Below, piece after piece: positions 13,133 to 25,900 of a DNA stretch of 64,000 bases; within the stretch, counting starts at the first letter, position 1, and every line of letters begins with the position of its first letter. Under the pieces are notes generated by a model. The model was given only the letters and a program-made list of their open reading frames with translations. It did no database searches and was not told the DNA's origin. This stretch comes from Bradysia coprophila (Eukaryota > Arthropoda > Insecta > Diptera > Sciaridae), in contig NW_023503584.1 of NCBI RefSeq assembly GCF_014529535.1, forward strand, positions 3,952,832-4,016,831, written 5' to 3'. A program made the position numbers and the translations under genes.

Positions 13133-13487
13133 AATAAATAATTCTTCAATCAAACAATCAGCAATGTTATGTGAACAAACACACCAGAGTATGTGAAAAT
13201 CACTTCATGGAAAGTGACATCAATAGAAATAATCACAGATCCACGTGTTGGATGTGGTTTCGTTTTGTCTCAATGTTTTGTCTTTACTAGCAATAGGTCG
13301 GATCTTCAGAATAAATAAATTAATTCAACTATCAGTCAATTGTTTATTCGAGGGACAGTGCAAAAATGACTTTTGTTAAAAAATAATATAAAAAAATTCC
13401 GACAGAATCTGTTAACTTGTCTTGTATACCAAATTTCCAAGCGAATTTGAGATATTGGGGGATCGTAATTTAAATTAAACGCCATTG
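13133..13487. other. No gene seen
   Basis: AT-rich DNA between two repeat elements, with no recognisable feature. Confidence 0.5.
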
Positions 13488-13740
13488 TTCTTAATCACAG
13501 AAAATGACAGTCCAGCTATATCACTTATTTTTGTATCAAAATTTTCACAAGAAAAAAGTAAAAAAAATGATTGGTAACTTAATTCAAATTTTATGCGCCG
13601 AAATTTGCCCTCTTAATTAAGAGGGCAAACACATACTACCAAACATTTCGTATTTGATGTTGGGACCACATATTTTACGTAATTTTGTTCGAAATTTCCT
13701 CTCTAGTTATAATTACTCTAAGGTCTTCTGTGATTAAGAA
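13488..13740. mobile_element. MITE-like element with central perfect palindrome
   Basis: The terminal 15-bp inverted repeats are perfect: TTCTTAATCACAGAA at 13488-13502 and its complement at 13726-13740. Near the middle, 13604-13629 is a perfect 26-bp palindrome with half-site TTTGCCCTCTTAA. No coding content. Confidence 0.6.
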
Positions 13741-15862
13741 GGCATTTCTGTAATAATCGATTGCGACACGTTCGTATGTGTACGTAAAGTAACGTCAATA
13801 TCGCATCATGTGGACTGAGTGGTATGAAGAGGATTGAAATTCGTTCTCCACCTCAAATTCAAAATTCCTTGTCACTTTTTCATGTTTACGTCCAAGCTCC
13901 TATCAAATATAACATTTAAATATGAAACGCGAAATTTGTTACTCTTGATTAAATTACAAAATATTTCATGAACTGTCGTCGCTTGAATTAGGGTTGATCA
14001 ATTTTTCGATAAAATTTGTGTGTCACAAAAATGTGACGAACAAATTCCTTTCCCATTTCGTTCTATCTGCATGGACCCCGGAAAAAAAATCAATTTTACA
14101 TTCAGCAATAATTGATGGACGGAAACATTCATTCACTCCACATCCCATTTTTTTTTATTGAATTAAACTTTTTTTAATTTAAGCTTTTTGAAATGCGGCA
14201 ATTTGTGTATATGAGTCGAAAATGTCGTATCAATCACCATCGATAATATACCGAGAGAGCTTAATCAATTTATGTCATGTTCAGATGCTTGGAAGGAAAG
14301 ATCAAAATATTGGTTATAATTTCGAGGAGAAATTCTTTTTTTTTTTGTTCGACAATCATTTGAAATGGTTTCCCAGTTCGCCTCGATTCATCCATAATTT
14401 TATAAGTACCGAATCATCGTTCAGAGGTTATTGTTTCCAGGGATTTTATGTGCGAAGAAAATATTGTCGAAATAGGGTGAGATATAAGCAAAAAAAAATG
14501 TGTACACGTTCGGAAAAGCTTTTTTTTTTAAAGTTTTCTCATGCATAAAATACGAATCAATACAAACCAATTTTCCACAAAAAACCATTTTCCACGTATG
14601 GAGTTTTTTTAATGTGTGGATGGATACACGATAGCGCACACTTATTACATACATTTTTACTTTAACACAAATACCGGAGTGATGATTTTAAATAACATTT
14701 TATGTTATATAAAACAAACATGCATTCGGTGAAATTAATGGGTATACAATTTATATATGTGCCTGAGCTTATTCGGCGATCGCAGCGTGTACATCTATGT
14801 ATATTTATGTTCAAATAATTCAAATGGATTTTATAAAATTATTTACATTTAAACAAATTCGAGTGTTGCGAAAGAATCCATATGGATGCAAATAGCAACA
14901 TCATACTAAAATAACAACATTTCAGTGTGTTTTAATACACTGTTGTTGACAGGTTTATGCACATATTTATCATTATTGTGCATCCAGCTGCTGCTGAAGT
15001 AGTGACATGCATTTTAATTTATTTTCAAATAACAAGATGAGGTTTATAGTCCTACACATATAATATGAATATCAGAACAATGGATGTTATATCGTTGATT
15101 ATAAAGCAAATAAATGGAGGTTCGTATGGACGATGTCATTTCGCATCCCCATTATATAACATTAGCATGCTACAGGTCAACGGGACGACAACAGGCATAG
15201 TAATAGTGGGCTCGGTTGTTGTTATTTTATGTTCAATGTGGTGGGTGATCTGACTTATTTTACTTGTATATGCTGCTGACCTGAACCGTCTGAACCTGAG
15301 CATCTATTTATCTGCAGTCTGCCAGCGATACCAATGAACCATATTTTTTTACATGAAATAGAGAATAGTCTCGTGATATTGATGTACTATTACGAAATTG
15401 GAACTGGTTCAAAAATGATGGCTAACGTTGACAACTGCATTTAGCAACCTTATTCGAAACGAAATATGGGTTCCATGGGTTCCAAGAGATAATGGTAAAA
15501 AGAGTGAAAGTTTACGAAATTAGGATCACAGGAAGTCCCTTGAAGTCAATTATCTTTGTCTCATTATATCATCATTATCACTTTGCGATCGTCATTTACC
15601 TTCAAAAGACAACAGGCCCAACATGCTTTGTAGCAAGTGTATGTTTATCAGGCTAAATGAATGTTTAAACAAATGAAGTAAAAGATTACGCATGAGCCTA
15701 TATTTTCATTGTTGAAAGGTTCAACACATTCATTTAAAAAGAACTCTTTTTCAGTAACTTGATTTTGATCCTTGATGTTAGCCAATCAAATAAATTCATT
15801 GATTGCAACCACACAAAAAATTGATTTTATTCAACAAAAATCCAGCGTTATGTACAAACAGC
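13741..15862. other. No gene seen
   Basis: About 2.1 kb of AT-rich DNA downstream of the first aldo-keto reductase. A likely poly(A) signal for that gene is at 15826-15831 (AATAAA on the minus strand). The stretch AATGAATGTTTAAACAAATG near 15658, followed by AAGTAAAAGATT, belongs to the dispersed family also seen near 18650 and 48930. Confidence 0.5.
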
Positions 15863-17100
15863 TTAGAAGTTCATAGTTTGAGGTGGACGTGTTGTGTAAG
15901 GCTTCTCCAAATATTTAACATCTTCTTCGGTGAGTTTAATTTTCAAAGCTCCAAGCAAATCGTAAAGCTGCTCAATTTTACTTACTCCTACGATCGGTGA
16001 AGTACTGTAGGGCTTCGTAAAATGCCAGGCCAACGCAATTTGAGCATTGGTTGCATTATACTTCTTGGCAATTTCTTCGACATGCGACACAATAACATCG
16101 TTACTATCTTGCTTTGTGTTTGGATAAATTTTGGTCATTAGATGTGCACTTTTAGCACGAGTTGTGTTTCTATTCTTCCCTGTAATGAGGCCAGTCGCTA
16201 GCGGCGAATAGGGAATACCGGCAATTCCAGCATCAAGACAGTACGGAATCATTTCTCTTTCTTCTTCACGGAACAGAAGGTTGTACAGATTTTGCATGGA
16301 TACGAACTTTGCCCAGCCTCTGCGCTCAGCAATGTTGTTTAGTTTTTGGAATTGCCATGCAGACATCGAACTGGCGCCAATGTATCTCACTTTACCGGAT
16401 CGTACCAAATCATTGAGCGCCTCCATGATTTCTTCCATCGGAGTACCCTTCAAGACAGTCATAAAACATTATTTGCTTCTCCTTGAGTAACTTCATTTCG
16501 AGAATCAATTGCTTACCGTATCAAGGCGATGGATCTGATAAAGATCAATGTAGTCAACTCCAAGCCTTTTCAACGAAGCTTCAACCGCATCGAAGATATG
16601 TTTCCGTGAAAGACCAGCACGGTTGACTAGGTCAGGGTCTCTCGCAAAATTGGAAAAGCTAGCGAAAGTTTTTGGGGTATCGGAAGAATCATCGTTGACG
16701 GGGAAAAAGCATTTCGTAGCAATCACAACACGACCTAATAATCATTTTATAGTTTTCGTAACTCTATGTGCAACGATTATGTAATACCTCTATGAGCACC
16801 GATTTCCTTCAAAGCTTTTCCGAGTATGACTTCACTTAAGCCATTTGAGTACACGTCGGCAGTATCGAAGAAATTAATTCCGGCTTCATATGCGAGTTTA
16901 ATTTGTTTGATTGATTCCGTTTCGTCTTTGACCCAAGGACTCCATGCCGGATTACCATATGACATACATCCCAGACATATTTTCGATACCTGACACATTT
17001 CGTTCATCAGATGAATAAATAGAAATAATTTTAGCAGTTTTATTACCTTTAGGCCTGTTTTGCCGAAGCGTACGTATTCCATTTTGGGTAAATCAGACAT
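15863..17100 (-). CDS. Aldo-keto reductase, copy A (4 exons)
   Basis: An NADPH-dependent oxidoreductase of the aldo-keto reductase superfamily, expected to be a cytosolic (alpha/beta)8 barrel that reduces aldehydes or ketones; the substrate is unknown. Exons: 17047-17100, 16788-16989, 16517-16734, 15863-16447, all with GT-AG introns of 43-69 bp. The joined product is 352 residues. The family's catalytic tetrad is present: Asp60 and Tyr65 in FDTADVY, Lys93 in IATKC, His154 in YQIHR. The ATG is chosen because [14 protein letters not shown] is the usual N-terminal strand of this family. The last acceptor (TTGAAG before GGTACTCC) has a weak pyrimidine tract. A near-identical paralogue lies about 2 kb upstream in the same orientation, so this is a tandem duplication. 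Confidence 0.92.
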
Positions 17101-17489
17101 TTTGATGACTTACTGAAAAAACAAGATTTTTTAATTATTGGCGGATTTCGCAATTGACATTTTTACACGAGTTATTAACAAAATTCCTCGTAAGAATCTC
17201 TCAAAATTTTTACTTTGGTTTATTATCAGTTAAATATCAGCAAGTACGTAAAAATAGATATCGTACAGGGAAGTCAAAGTGTTGGAGTTTAGAACTGACA
17301 TCATTGCATGCAAATTCATTATACGATTTGTTATACCATTTGTTACCTATTAAGCTATAGTTTATGTTCTTGTAATCACTTACGATTTCTACTTAGTACA
17401 GTCCACACGGCTGTACGGTTTTAGTTTGAATAAAGCAAATACTGAATCCTAACAGCTGCTTATTTACTCCAACACAAAGTCCTACCGGT

Positions 17490-18070
17490 TAACGTCTTCT
17501 TGAGAACGAAAACAATATTTCGCAATTACACGCAATTACTAAGGTATTTTTATTAGTAAATGAACATGCCACAGCTTTAGCAAATTGTATTATCCTTTGA
17601 TATAATAAAGCGATAAAATGTTCGAAATATTCAGTGTAATCAAGCAGTCAATACTGATACCTCGATGCCAATTCATGTAACAAAATGATATTCATTTATA
17701 GCAGATGCTATCGTATGCAATTGTTGTAGTGCTAATAAGACTTTATTAAAATGGAATAGCCGAATTAAACTATTCAAGAACTGACTAAAATAGAATTCAC
17801 ATCAAATATTTCAATGAGAAGTGGAATTTACCGATGCAAATATTCACGAAATGATAAACTCTAACATCTTAATCAATTTTACCTCAACTCAGTGTATTGA
17901 AAGCAATAATGTATAGTTCACGAAACACACAATTTGACGACCGAATATACAATGATTGGAGTTGTGTACCCCGTAGAATGTATGTGTAGGCTGCTTATTT
18001 AGTGAATGAAAAGACCGGTTTTTATTTAGATAAGTTAGTATAATTTCTTGTTATCATTTGAATTAGATAG
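17490..18070. repeat. Upstream duplicated block, copy A
   Basis: Diverged but collinear with 23218-23870. Shared words include AATCAAGCAGTCAATA, ATGATATTCRTTTATA, AATCAATTTTACCTCAACTC and AACACACAATT(T/C)GACGA. It lies upstream of copy A just as its partner lies upstream of copy B, so it belongs to the same duplication as the genes. It may contain 5' regulatory DNA or an untranslated exon. Confidence 0.7.
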
Positions 18071-18584
18071 TCTGTTGGTGCCGATGTGTAGAATGATTGG
18101 TTGATTCAATCAATGATTGAAATAAAAATGTCAATCGATGTCATAATGGCAGCGTACGTACAAAAGTGCAAGAATTATTAAGACTTTTCTGAGAAATTAT
18201 CTGTTTTTGAATCGTGTGTCACAAATCCTTTGTTAGATTGGCAATGTTGTTAATTCTAACTACACTGTTTATGACATTAGCTGACAGTTTATGATAATAG
18301 TATTGTAAAAATTGTTCTATGAGTGAGTGAGTGTATGTGTGTTTGTTGCCGGCCGAACGGCACATACAGCTACTATCGACATTCACTATCACACTATCGA
18401 CATTCAATTCCGATCTTATTCACTACATTCCAAAATATTATGTGTGATATTCCATGAGTTTAGGGTTTTAGATTTTTGATCAGAACTAAAAAAATAGATA
18501 TCCATTGTTTCAACAGTCATGTTAGATGGACGAGTGTTACGTATCGACTGATCAACCTGTCACATATATTTGGCTATTCATCTG

Positions 18585-18750
18585 TTATCGATAACGACGA
18601 CCAAAATAATGACAAGCTCTGGGTAACATTGTCCTTTATATAGTAAATGCATGTTAAAACAATTGAAGTACAAGATTTGAAATCAATCGATTAAAAATCT
18701 CGTTAAAAATACTTTGATCAATGGAAGTAATAGACGCGATAATATTACTG
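18585..18750. repeat. Dispersed TATCGAYAACGAC family
   Basis: Related copies are at about 48825-48975 and 59570-59700, with weaker ones near 4140-4260, 15640-15740 and 25360-25400. Shared words are GTTATCGAYAACGACA, a TATATAGYAAA word, AAACAAATGAAGTAAAAGAT and, in some copies, ATGAAGTAATAG. No coding content. A MITE or SINE-like family is possible. Confidence 0.55.
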
Positions 18751-18943
18751 GTCATATGTTTGCCGTCTGTAATAGGTTAAAATATTTCTGTTCTTTAAGA
18801 ATCTTTACTGAAAATTTCATTTCTTGAAGTCGTTCACGTCACAATTTTTTCGTCGCACGCAAAACAGACAACGGTGTTAACAACAACACCCAAAAATTCG
18901 ATTTTATTCAATTAAAATCCAACGTGATATGCATACAAAAAGC

Positions 18944-20177
18944 TTAAAAGTTCAATGTTTGAGGTGGACGTGGTGTGTAAGGTTCCTCCAAATACTTAAC
19001 ATCTTCTTCGGTGAGCTTAATTTTCAATGCTCCAAGCAAATCGTAAAGTTGTTCGATTTTACTAACTCCCACGATCGGTGAAGTGCTGTAGGGCTTCGTA
19101 AAATGCCAAGCCAACGCGATTTGAGCATTGGTTGCATTATACTTCTTGGCAATTTCTTCGACATGCGACACAATAACATCGTTACTTTCTTGCTTTGTAT
19201 TTGGATAAATGGTGGTCATTAGATGCGCACTACCAGCACGAGTTGTGGTTCTATTCTTTCCTGTAATAATGCCAGACGCTAGCGGTGAATAGGGAATACC
19301 GGCAATTCCAGCATCAAGACAGTACGGAATCATTTCTCTTTCTTCTTCACGGAACAGAAGGTTGTACAGATTTTGCATGGATACGAACTTAGCCCAGCCT
19401 CTGCGCTCTGCAATGTTGTTCAGTTTTTGGAATTGCCATGCAGACATCGCACTGGCGCCAATGTATCTCACTTTACCGGAGCGTACCAAATCATTGAGCG
19501 CCTCCATGATTTCTTCCATCGGAGTACCCTTCAAGACAATCAAAAAAAATATTTGCTTCTCCTTAAGTAACTTCAATTCGAGAATCAATTGCTTACAGTA
19601 TCAAGACGATGGATTTGATAAAGATCAATGTAGTCAACTCCAAGCCTTTTCAATGAAGCTTCAACCGCATCGAAGATATGCTTGCGAGAAAGACCCACAC
19701 GGTTGACTAGGTCAGGGTCTTGTGCAAAATTAGCAAAGTTTTTTAAGCCGACAGGAGAATCGTAGACGGGGAAGAAGCATTTCGTAGCAATCACAACACG
19801 ACCTAAAAATTATTTGTGGTATGCGGAATAACTCTTTGTGAAACGATTTAGGTAATACCTCTATGAGCACCGATTTCCTTCAAAGCTTTTCCCAGTATAA
19901 TTTCACTCAGGCCACTTGAGTACACGTCAGCAGTATCAAAGAAATTGATTCCGGCTTCATATGCGAGTTTAATTTGTTTGATTGATTCCTCTTCTTCCTT
20001 GATCCAAGGACTCCATGCCGGACTGCCATAAGACATACAACCGAGACAAATTCTCGATACCTGACACATTTTGTTCATCAATTTAATAGAATAGTTAGAT
20101 AGAAATATAGCAATTTAATCCACCTTTAGACCTGTTTTGCCGAATCGTACGTATTCCATTTTTGGTAAGTCAGACAT
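18944..20177 (-). CDS. Aldo-keto reductase, copy B (4 exons)
   Basis: Paralogue of the reductase at 15863-17100 with the same gene structure. Exons are 20124-20177, 19859-20060, 19597-19802 and 18944-19528, giving 348 residues. Exon 3 is 12 nt shorter than in copy A, which removes four residues just after the IATKCFFPV strand. The tetrad Asp60, Tyr65, Lys93 and His150 is retained, so it should be active. The first donor is GTGGAT, which is less canonical than the GTAATA of copy A. The C-terminal 194 residues differ from copy A at only a few positions, which indicates recent duplication or gene conversion. Its upstream region is interrupted by a 2.7-kb repeat element starting about 120 bp from the ATG. 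Confidence 0.92.
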
Positions 20178-20761
20178 AGTGCGCTAGAAAAACAGGATTC
20201 GCATTAATTAAACTTTTAAAAACTGCAACGATGTCGAAAATATGCATGATCTTTGGCTAGTATTCGATAGTTGCAAGCAATTTAAACAACAGACTTAATT
20301 CCCTTGACTGAAAGTCAGGGTCTTACACCAGAAAATACCGAAATATGTGGGTGACAAAAAAGTTCACTATGATTGAAAATGTATGAAATGGTATGAAAAA
20401 CGTTAAATGTGGGTGACAAAAAATCGTTGAAGGCACGATAACTTGAGTAATTCTCAAGCTATTTGGATGAATCTTTTTTTTAAATATGTGGAATTAAAAT
20501 CTCGAGGCTAAGTTCGAAGATGGGCAATGTGGGACGAAGGATCTGGAAGCTATCCAGGAAAAACAGGATTTTACACTGTTGATTATAGCCTCTATCGAAA
20601 AAGATTACTTTGATGAAATTTGATTTGGTTGCGTAGTGTGTGTAAATCGTATAAGTATGTTTTCGATAATGTGCATGAAACAAGTAAAAAGAAAAATTTC
20701 GTCAGTACATGCCCAGCCTCTAACCGGTAAACATCTCTTGTTAGTGAACTGCTAACAAATC

Positions 20762-21746
20762 TGATGTTGACTATCAAATTTGATAGTTGACTAACAACTT
20801 GATAGTTGAGTAACAATTTGATAGTTGACTATCAAATTTGATAGTTGACTATCAAATTTGATAGTTGACTATCAAATTTGATAGTTGACTAACAACTTGA
20901 TAGTTGACTATCAAATTTGATAGTTGACTAACAACTTGATAGTTGACTATCAAATTTGATAGTTGACTAACAACTTGATAGTTGACTATCAAATTTGATA
21001 GTTGACTAACAACTTGATAGTTGACTAACAACTTGATAGTTGACTATCAAATTTGATAGTTGACTAACAACTTGATAGTTGACTATCAAATTTGATAGTT
21101 GACTAACAACTTGATAGTTGACTATCAAATTTGATAGTTGACTAACAACTTGATAGTTGACTATCAAATTTGATAGTTGACTATCAAAATTGATAGTTGA
21201 CTATCAAATTTGATAGTTGACTATCAAAATTGATAGTTGATTGTTGACTATCAAATTTGATAGTTGACTAACAACTTGATAGTTGAGTAACAATTTGATA
21301 GTTGACTATCAAATTTGATAGTTGACTAACAACTTGATAGTTGACTATCAAATTTGATAGTTGACTAACAACTTGATAGTTGACTATCAAATTTGATAGT
21401 TGACTAACAACTTGATAGTTGACTATCAAATTTGATAGTTGACTAACAACTTGATAGTTGATACTTGATAGTTGACTAACAACTTGATAGTTGACTATCA
21501 AATTTTGATAGTTGACTATCAAATTTTGATAGTTGACTATCAAATTTGATAGTTGACTATCAAATTTGATAGTTGACTATCAAAATTGATAGTTGACTAT
21601 CAAAATTGATAGTTGACTATCAAATTTGATAGTTGACTATCAAAATTGATAGTTGACTATCAAAATTGATAGTTGACTATCAAAATTGATAGTTGACTAT
21701 CAAAATTGATAGTTGACTATCAAATTTGATAGTTGACTAACAAATT
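20762..21746. repeat. 19-20-bp satellite, about 1 kb
   Basis: About fifty tandem monomers of two interleaved types: GATAGTTGACTATCAAATTT and GATAGTTGACTAACAACTT. Each monomer contains the self-complementary pair TGATAGT/ACTATCA with a 2-nt spacer, so single strands could fold into a string of small hairpins. Small variants (AAATTT, AAAATT, AAATTTT) are clustered towards 21500-21740, which suggests local amplification. Confidence 0.95.
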
Positions 21747-22106
21747 TAATGCGTCTACTATACCAAAGAAAGATGTTTTTTACTCAATGTCTTACGGCAG
21801 AAAAATGCCTGCTATCAAATGAGCACACTATGATTGAAAAGTGTAGGAAATTTTTATGTTAAATGTAACCATCTTTCTTTGTAGGCAATGTAACTTAAGT
21901 CATTCTCAACTAATTTCTAAAAATTATTTTTTTTAAATTCATTATTCCAACAATCAAACAAAATATTTTACAACTCATTCAATTTTACCGATAAAAAATA
22001 ATAAATTACCGATAGAAATGTGGTACATGTCGCTGGCACCTCTTCAGTAAATCAGTAAAAAAAGGCTTTCCTTCACACTTTGTCGATTTTGGAAATATAA
22101 AGCAAT

Positions 22107-22315
22107 GGCGGTTCGTTCCTAGGGACTCCATCCTTCAACGAAATGTAATGAGAAGGCGTTCTGTTCGCTCCTAGGGAATTCATCCTTCTACGAAATGTAA
22201 TGCAAAGGCGTTCTGTTCGTTCCTAGGGACTCCATCCTTCAACGAAATGTAATGAGAAGGCGTTTTGTTCGTTCCTAGGGAATTCATCCTTCTACGAAAT
22301 GTAACTTAGAGACGT
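22107..22315. repeat. 52-bp tandem repeat, four units
   Basis: Units are spaced 52 bp (GGCGTTCTGTTCG-type words near 22155, 22207, 22259, 22311), with alternating CTAGGGACTCCATCC and CTAGGGAATTCATCC. The same 52-bp unit, with TACGAAATGTAA and GTTCGATC, makes up the arms of the fold-back element at 29178-30732. Confidence 0.85.
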
Positions 22316-22962
22316 TTCGTCAATTCTTCACTTTTGTCGCTTTCTGAATCGACGAAAAAAATCGACAAAAGTGAAGAAACGACAAAAAAAAATAAATTAA
22401 TTTATCGGTCGTTTATTACCATCCAAATTTTATTCACGATTGAAGGTTTTGTAAATTTAGTAAGTACCGGGGGACTTCCTTTTTTGTACAAAACTGTAAG
22501 AGAAGAACATCTATCGCGTTTTTTATTTTTTACCAAAGTGAAAGAGTCCTCTCATCGTTCCACATTCGTAAAACTTCGCATCTACTCTGATTAAATTTGA
22601 CAAAATGGCAATCAAACAGAATAATAGATAGCTCATACGAGTGGGAAGTTTGCGGCCAGAGCGGAGCGAGGGCCGTAATTCACACGAGTCTCATTTTTTT
22701 TACGATTTGTGGTTGATTGAAAATCTTGCTGCAAATTTATAAGAAAAATGAGAACTCAAAGATCATTCGGTCTTACGTTCGAAGGTTTATTTGAAGAACT
22801 TTTTCTGTCAAATTTTGTTGTCATGTATAGAGTAATCGATACATTAAATGTAGGTATTTGTATCAGTGATGTTTCGGAAGTTCAACAATGAAATTGATCA
22901 AAAATATATTGAAAAAATGGTCAGTCAAGGGACCTGACCCGCCCAAAAGGTGGGACCTAGTA

Positions 22963-25900
22963 GATTAATTTTATTAATCCATATGGCGTGGAAACCTATT
23001 AAGTAAACATTTTTGTATCAATCGGTTACAAATAAACAGAACCAAGGCAGCTCTCAGAGCTGCTTGGCAGAACACATAAAGTAAGAGATTCGATTAATTA
23101 TTTCGGTAATACGCTTGCCGTCTGTGAGTGGTGAATATTGCCACTCGCATCGAGGCAATTGTAAAAATGTATCGTACGAATAGCTGATAGACAACCACTT
23201 CGACATCATAGCTTATAGTCTTATTTGAGACCGACAAGAATATTTCGCAAAACGCAATCTAATACAATTTCTGTGGTATTTCAATTAAGAGATGAACGTG
23301 AAATTGCTGTGGTAAATTGTATGCAAGCCATTTCTTTGATAATAAATAGAGACGAAATAATTGAAATCTTTAGTCAAATCAAGCAGTCAATATCGATACC
23401 TCAACCGATAAATGTCACATTATGTAACAGCATGATATTCGTTTATAAAAGATGATATCGCATACATCGACACATTGATAAGACAATTATTAAGATCGAC
23501 TGTAGCAGAATTTCTCCATCACATAATTGACTATATTACCAAAATCGAATTTACATGAAGTTAGTTGGGAACACCAAATAATATCGAAGTCGAAGATGCA
23601 AAACAACGATACAAATATGCACAAAATGGTAAATTCTAGCACCTTAACTCAATCAATTTTACCTCAACTCAGGTTTCAAAGCAAATTAATTAAACTCAAC
23701 TCAACACAAAACACACAATTCGACGAACGAATAATACAAAATGCAGTGAATAGAGTGTGTAGAGCTTGTAAGAATGTGATACAGACTTATATTTTGCCGA
23801 ACGAAAAAACCGGCGTTGTTAAGATAAGATAGGGTAATTTCTCTTTATCATTTGAAGTCGATTGAGTGGGACGGCTTTTTGTTGACAAGGATGACTTTTG
23901 AAATGCAATTTTCATGGTTATTTCAACAATTGCAACGTAACAAGGTTTAAGCATACTGTGGAAGGACGATTGTTTTTGTAAAATTCACTTTCCACAACGC
24001 AGGCGAGAAAATAGTCATTTTCCCACATCTGAAACTTCTGGAGCCTTTATTGTGTTGACCTCGGGAAAAAAGTAGGAATTTCATTTTCACGGGTGAATTG
24101 TGGCCACAAACAACACCCTATGAATGAAATTTCCTACTTTCTTCTTCTCGCTCAACAAATAACGATTGCTACAAATAGTTTTGCTTGTTTTGTTTGTTTA
24201 TTGTGTTTCTTTGAATTTGAAGTACTTGAAGGACTTTGACGTCAAAACATTTCATGTGGATAATGATTGTGGTTTGAGGAAACAGAATAGAGAAAATGAT
24301 CCGATTCAAATCTTAAATGTTTCTAAAATAGTTTTGCCGACTGTACAATAAAACAGTCCTCATTCATGTATAATGGCACAGCTCTGATGGCGGAAACTAC
24401 TAAGTTTGTCCCGCATTTTCGCCCCTTGAATGGTGGAAAATCAACTTTCGAAACCTTTTGGTATGAAAAGTTTTATACTTAATTGTAGGCATTTTTTTGC
24501 TGGTATGCATGCAACGGGTATCTACACTCGCCAGAGCAAAAAATTATTTTCCCCATTCTATCCTTGATATGTAAATAACTGTTCCAAAATTTGAATGATA
24601 CACTTATACAGTTTCAGTACTCTATTTAGAGTACCACTCATGCCTGAAGTGCTTTGACAAGAACGCAAAAATGTTGTAAGGTCTTTCAAAGATGTTGTTC
24701 GTTTCGATTCGCGTTCAGATATGGTGTTAACCTCGCGTACGCTTACAAACTTACAAACATTGTGTTAGATTGATTGTGTCGTTAATATATTATTAATTAA
24801 ATCAACATTAACGCATTCCATCCTTACACACATCAAATTCTAATACATTGTTGTCGTGGTATTAGTTAACAGCTCATAACTATAGTACCAGGAAAATCAT
24901 TTAATTTAGAAGATGCCAAAAATCATTAAGAAGAGAAATGATAATTGATGATGACTTGCCGGAAATTTGTTTAAAATTGTCCCTGTTATCAGTCGACAAT
25001 CTTTGAAAGTTTTTAAATATTGTTGAGGAACTGATGAGGAAATTTAATTGTTGCAGATTTAAGTCTGTAGGCAAAAATGTGTTTGCTCAATTCTAAAAAG
25101 GGGTTCTCTAATGTGCAGTGTAAATGCTTGGTATAAGGGAGATATGTGTAATTTACGTGCTAGCGGTCCTGCTCGTTAGCAAAACTTACAATTTTACTAT
25201 TTTCCGATAATCTGATGGTAATGAAATGAAAAGCGACATCTTCCATGCTTCGACACATACACTCAATTTTCTTTCATTTCCTTATCTATCATTTATTCGA
25301 AATTTTGTGATTTTGTGCTTCCACTGGTCGATTAAATGCTCTTAACCTTTTGCAGACGGTTATTCATCTGTTATCGATTGGAACGAAAAAAATTTATAGA
25401 GGATAGTGTATCTTAAAAATCTAATGGAGGAGAAGACTTTGCATCACTTTGTAGAAAAACTATAGATCAAAAGAAACAAAATACACTCGATACAGACAGA
25501 GAAACCCGTTGTTTGTAAACGGATTATAGAGTCGACTGACACTGGAGTAACTTGAAATGGAATTTCCCAAATGAATAATCGTATAGGCTAATCATTCAGT
25601 TAAACTCGTGTGTTTGATGTGTAAATAGCAGTGTGTTGTGTTGTCGTTTGAAATTATTTGTTCTTTTATCATTACAATCTTATTTGGTGTAATCAAGGCG
25701 GGAGAGGCAAATTTTCAAAAGTATTTTTTTTTTAACTCTAAACTTCGTTTTTCACGCCTCATCGCACGATTTGATCTCCTAGGGTTGAAAGTAGACTAGA
25801 TTTAATACTACTATAGTTACTACGGGAAACAAGAGATTTTACTTAAAGCTCAAAAGCATGTAGAATCCATTACATTTTCGTTGATCTCGGCTTCGCCTCG

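Larger units (their letters stand above)
17101..18943. other. Intergenic DNA between the two reductases
   Basis: No gene seen. It holds the putative promoter side of copy A, a block (17490-18070) duplicated upstream of copy B, and at about 18585-18750 a dispersed element copy (GTTATCGATAACGACGA, then AAGTACAAGATT). The minus-strand AATAAA at 18903-18908 is the likely poly(A) signal of copy B. Confidence 0.55.
20299..22962 (-). mobile_element. Composite dispersed element, copy 2 (about 2.7 kb)
   Basis: Reverse-oriented copy of the element at 11743-13132. Read on the minus strand it starts at 22962 with CTAGGTCCCACC and GGGCGGGTCAGGTCCC and ends at 20299 with the hairpin around GACTTTCAGTCAAGGG. 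Interior blocks follow in the same order. It is longer because the middle holds about 1 kb of satellite plus a 52-bp array. It sits between copy B of the reductase and that gene's ancestral upstream DNA. Confidence 0.75.

Noticed and set aside
21268-21543. ORF with repeated VSQLSNLIVNYQ
   Set aside because: It is simply a reading frame through the 19-20-bp satellite.
20762-21746. CRISPR-like array
   Set aside because: There are no unique spacers; it is a head-to-tail satellite in a eukaryotic genome.
24166-24351. ORF with a hydrophobic, signal-peptide-like start
   Set aside because: No ATG start, a stop immediately upstream, no homology recognised; likely chance.
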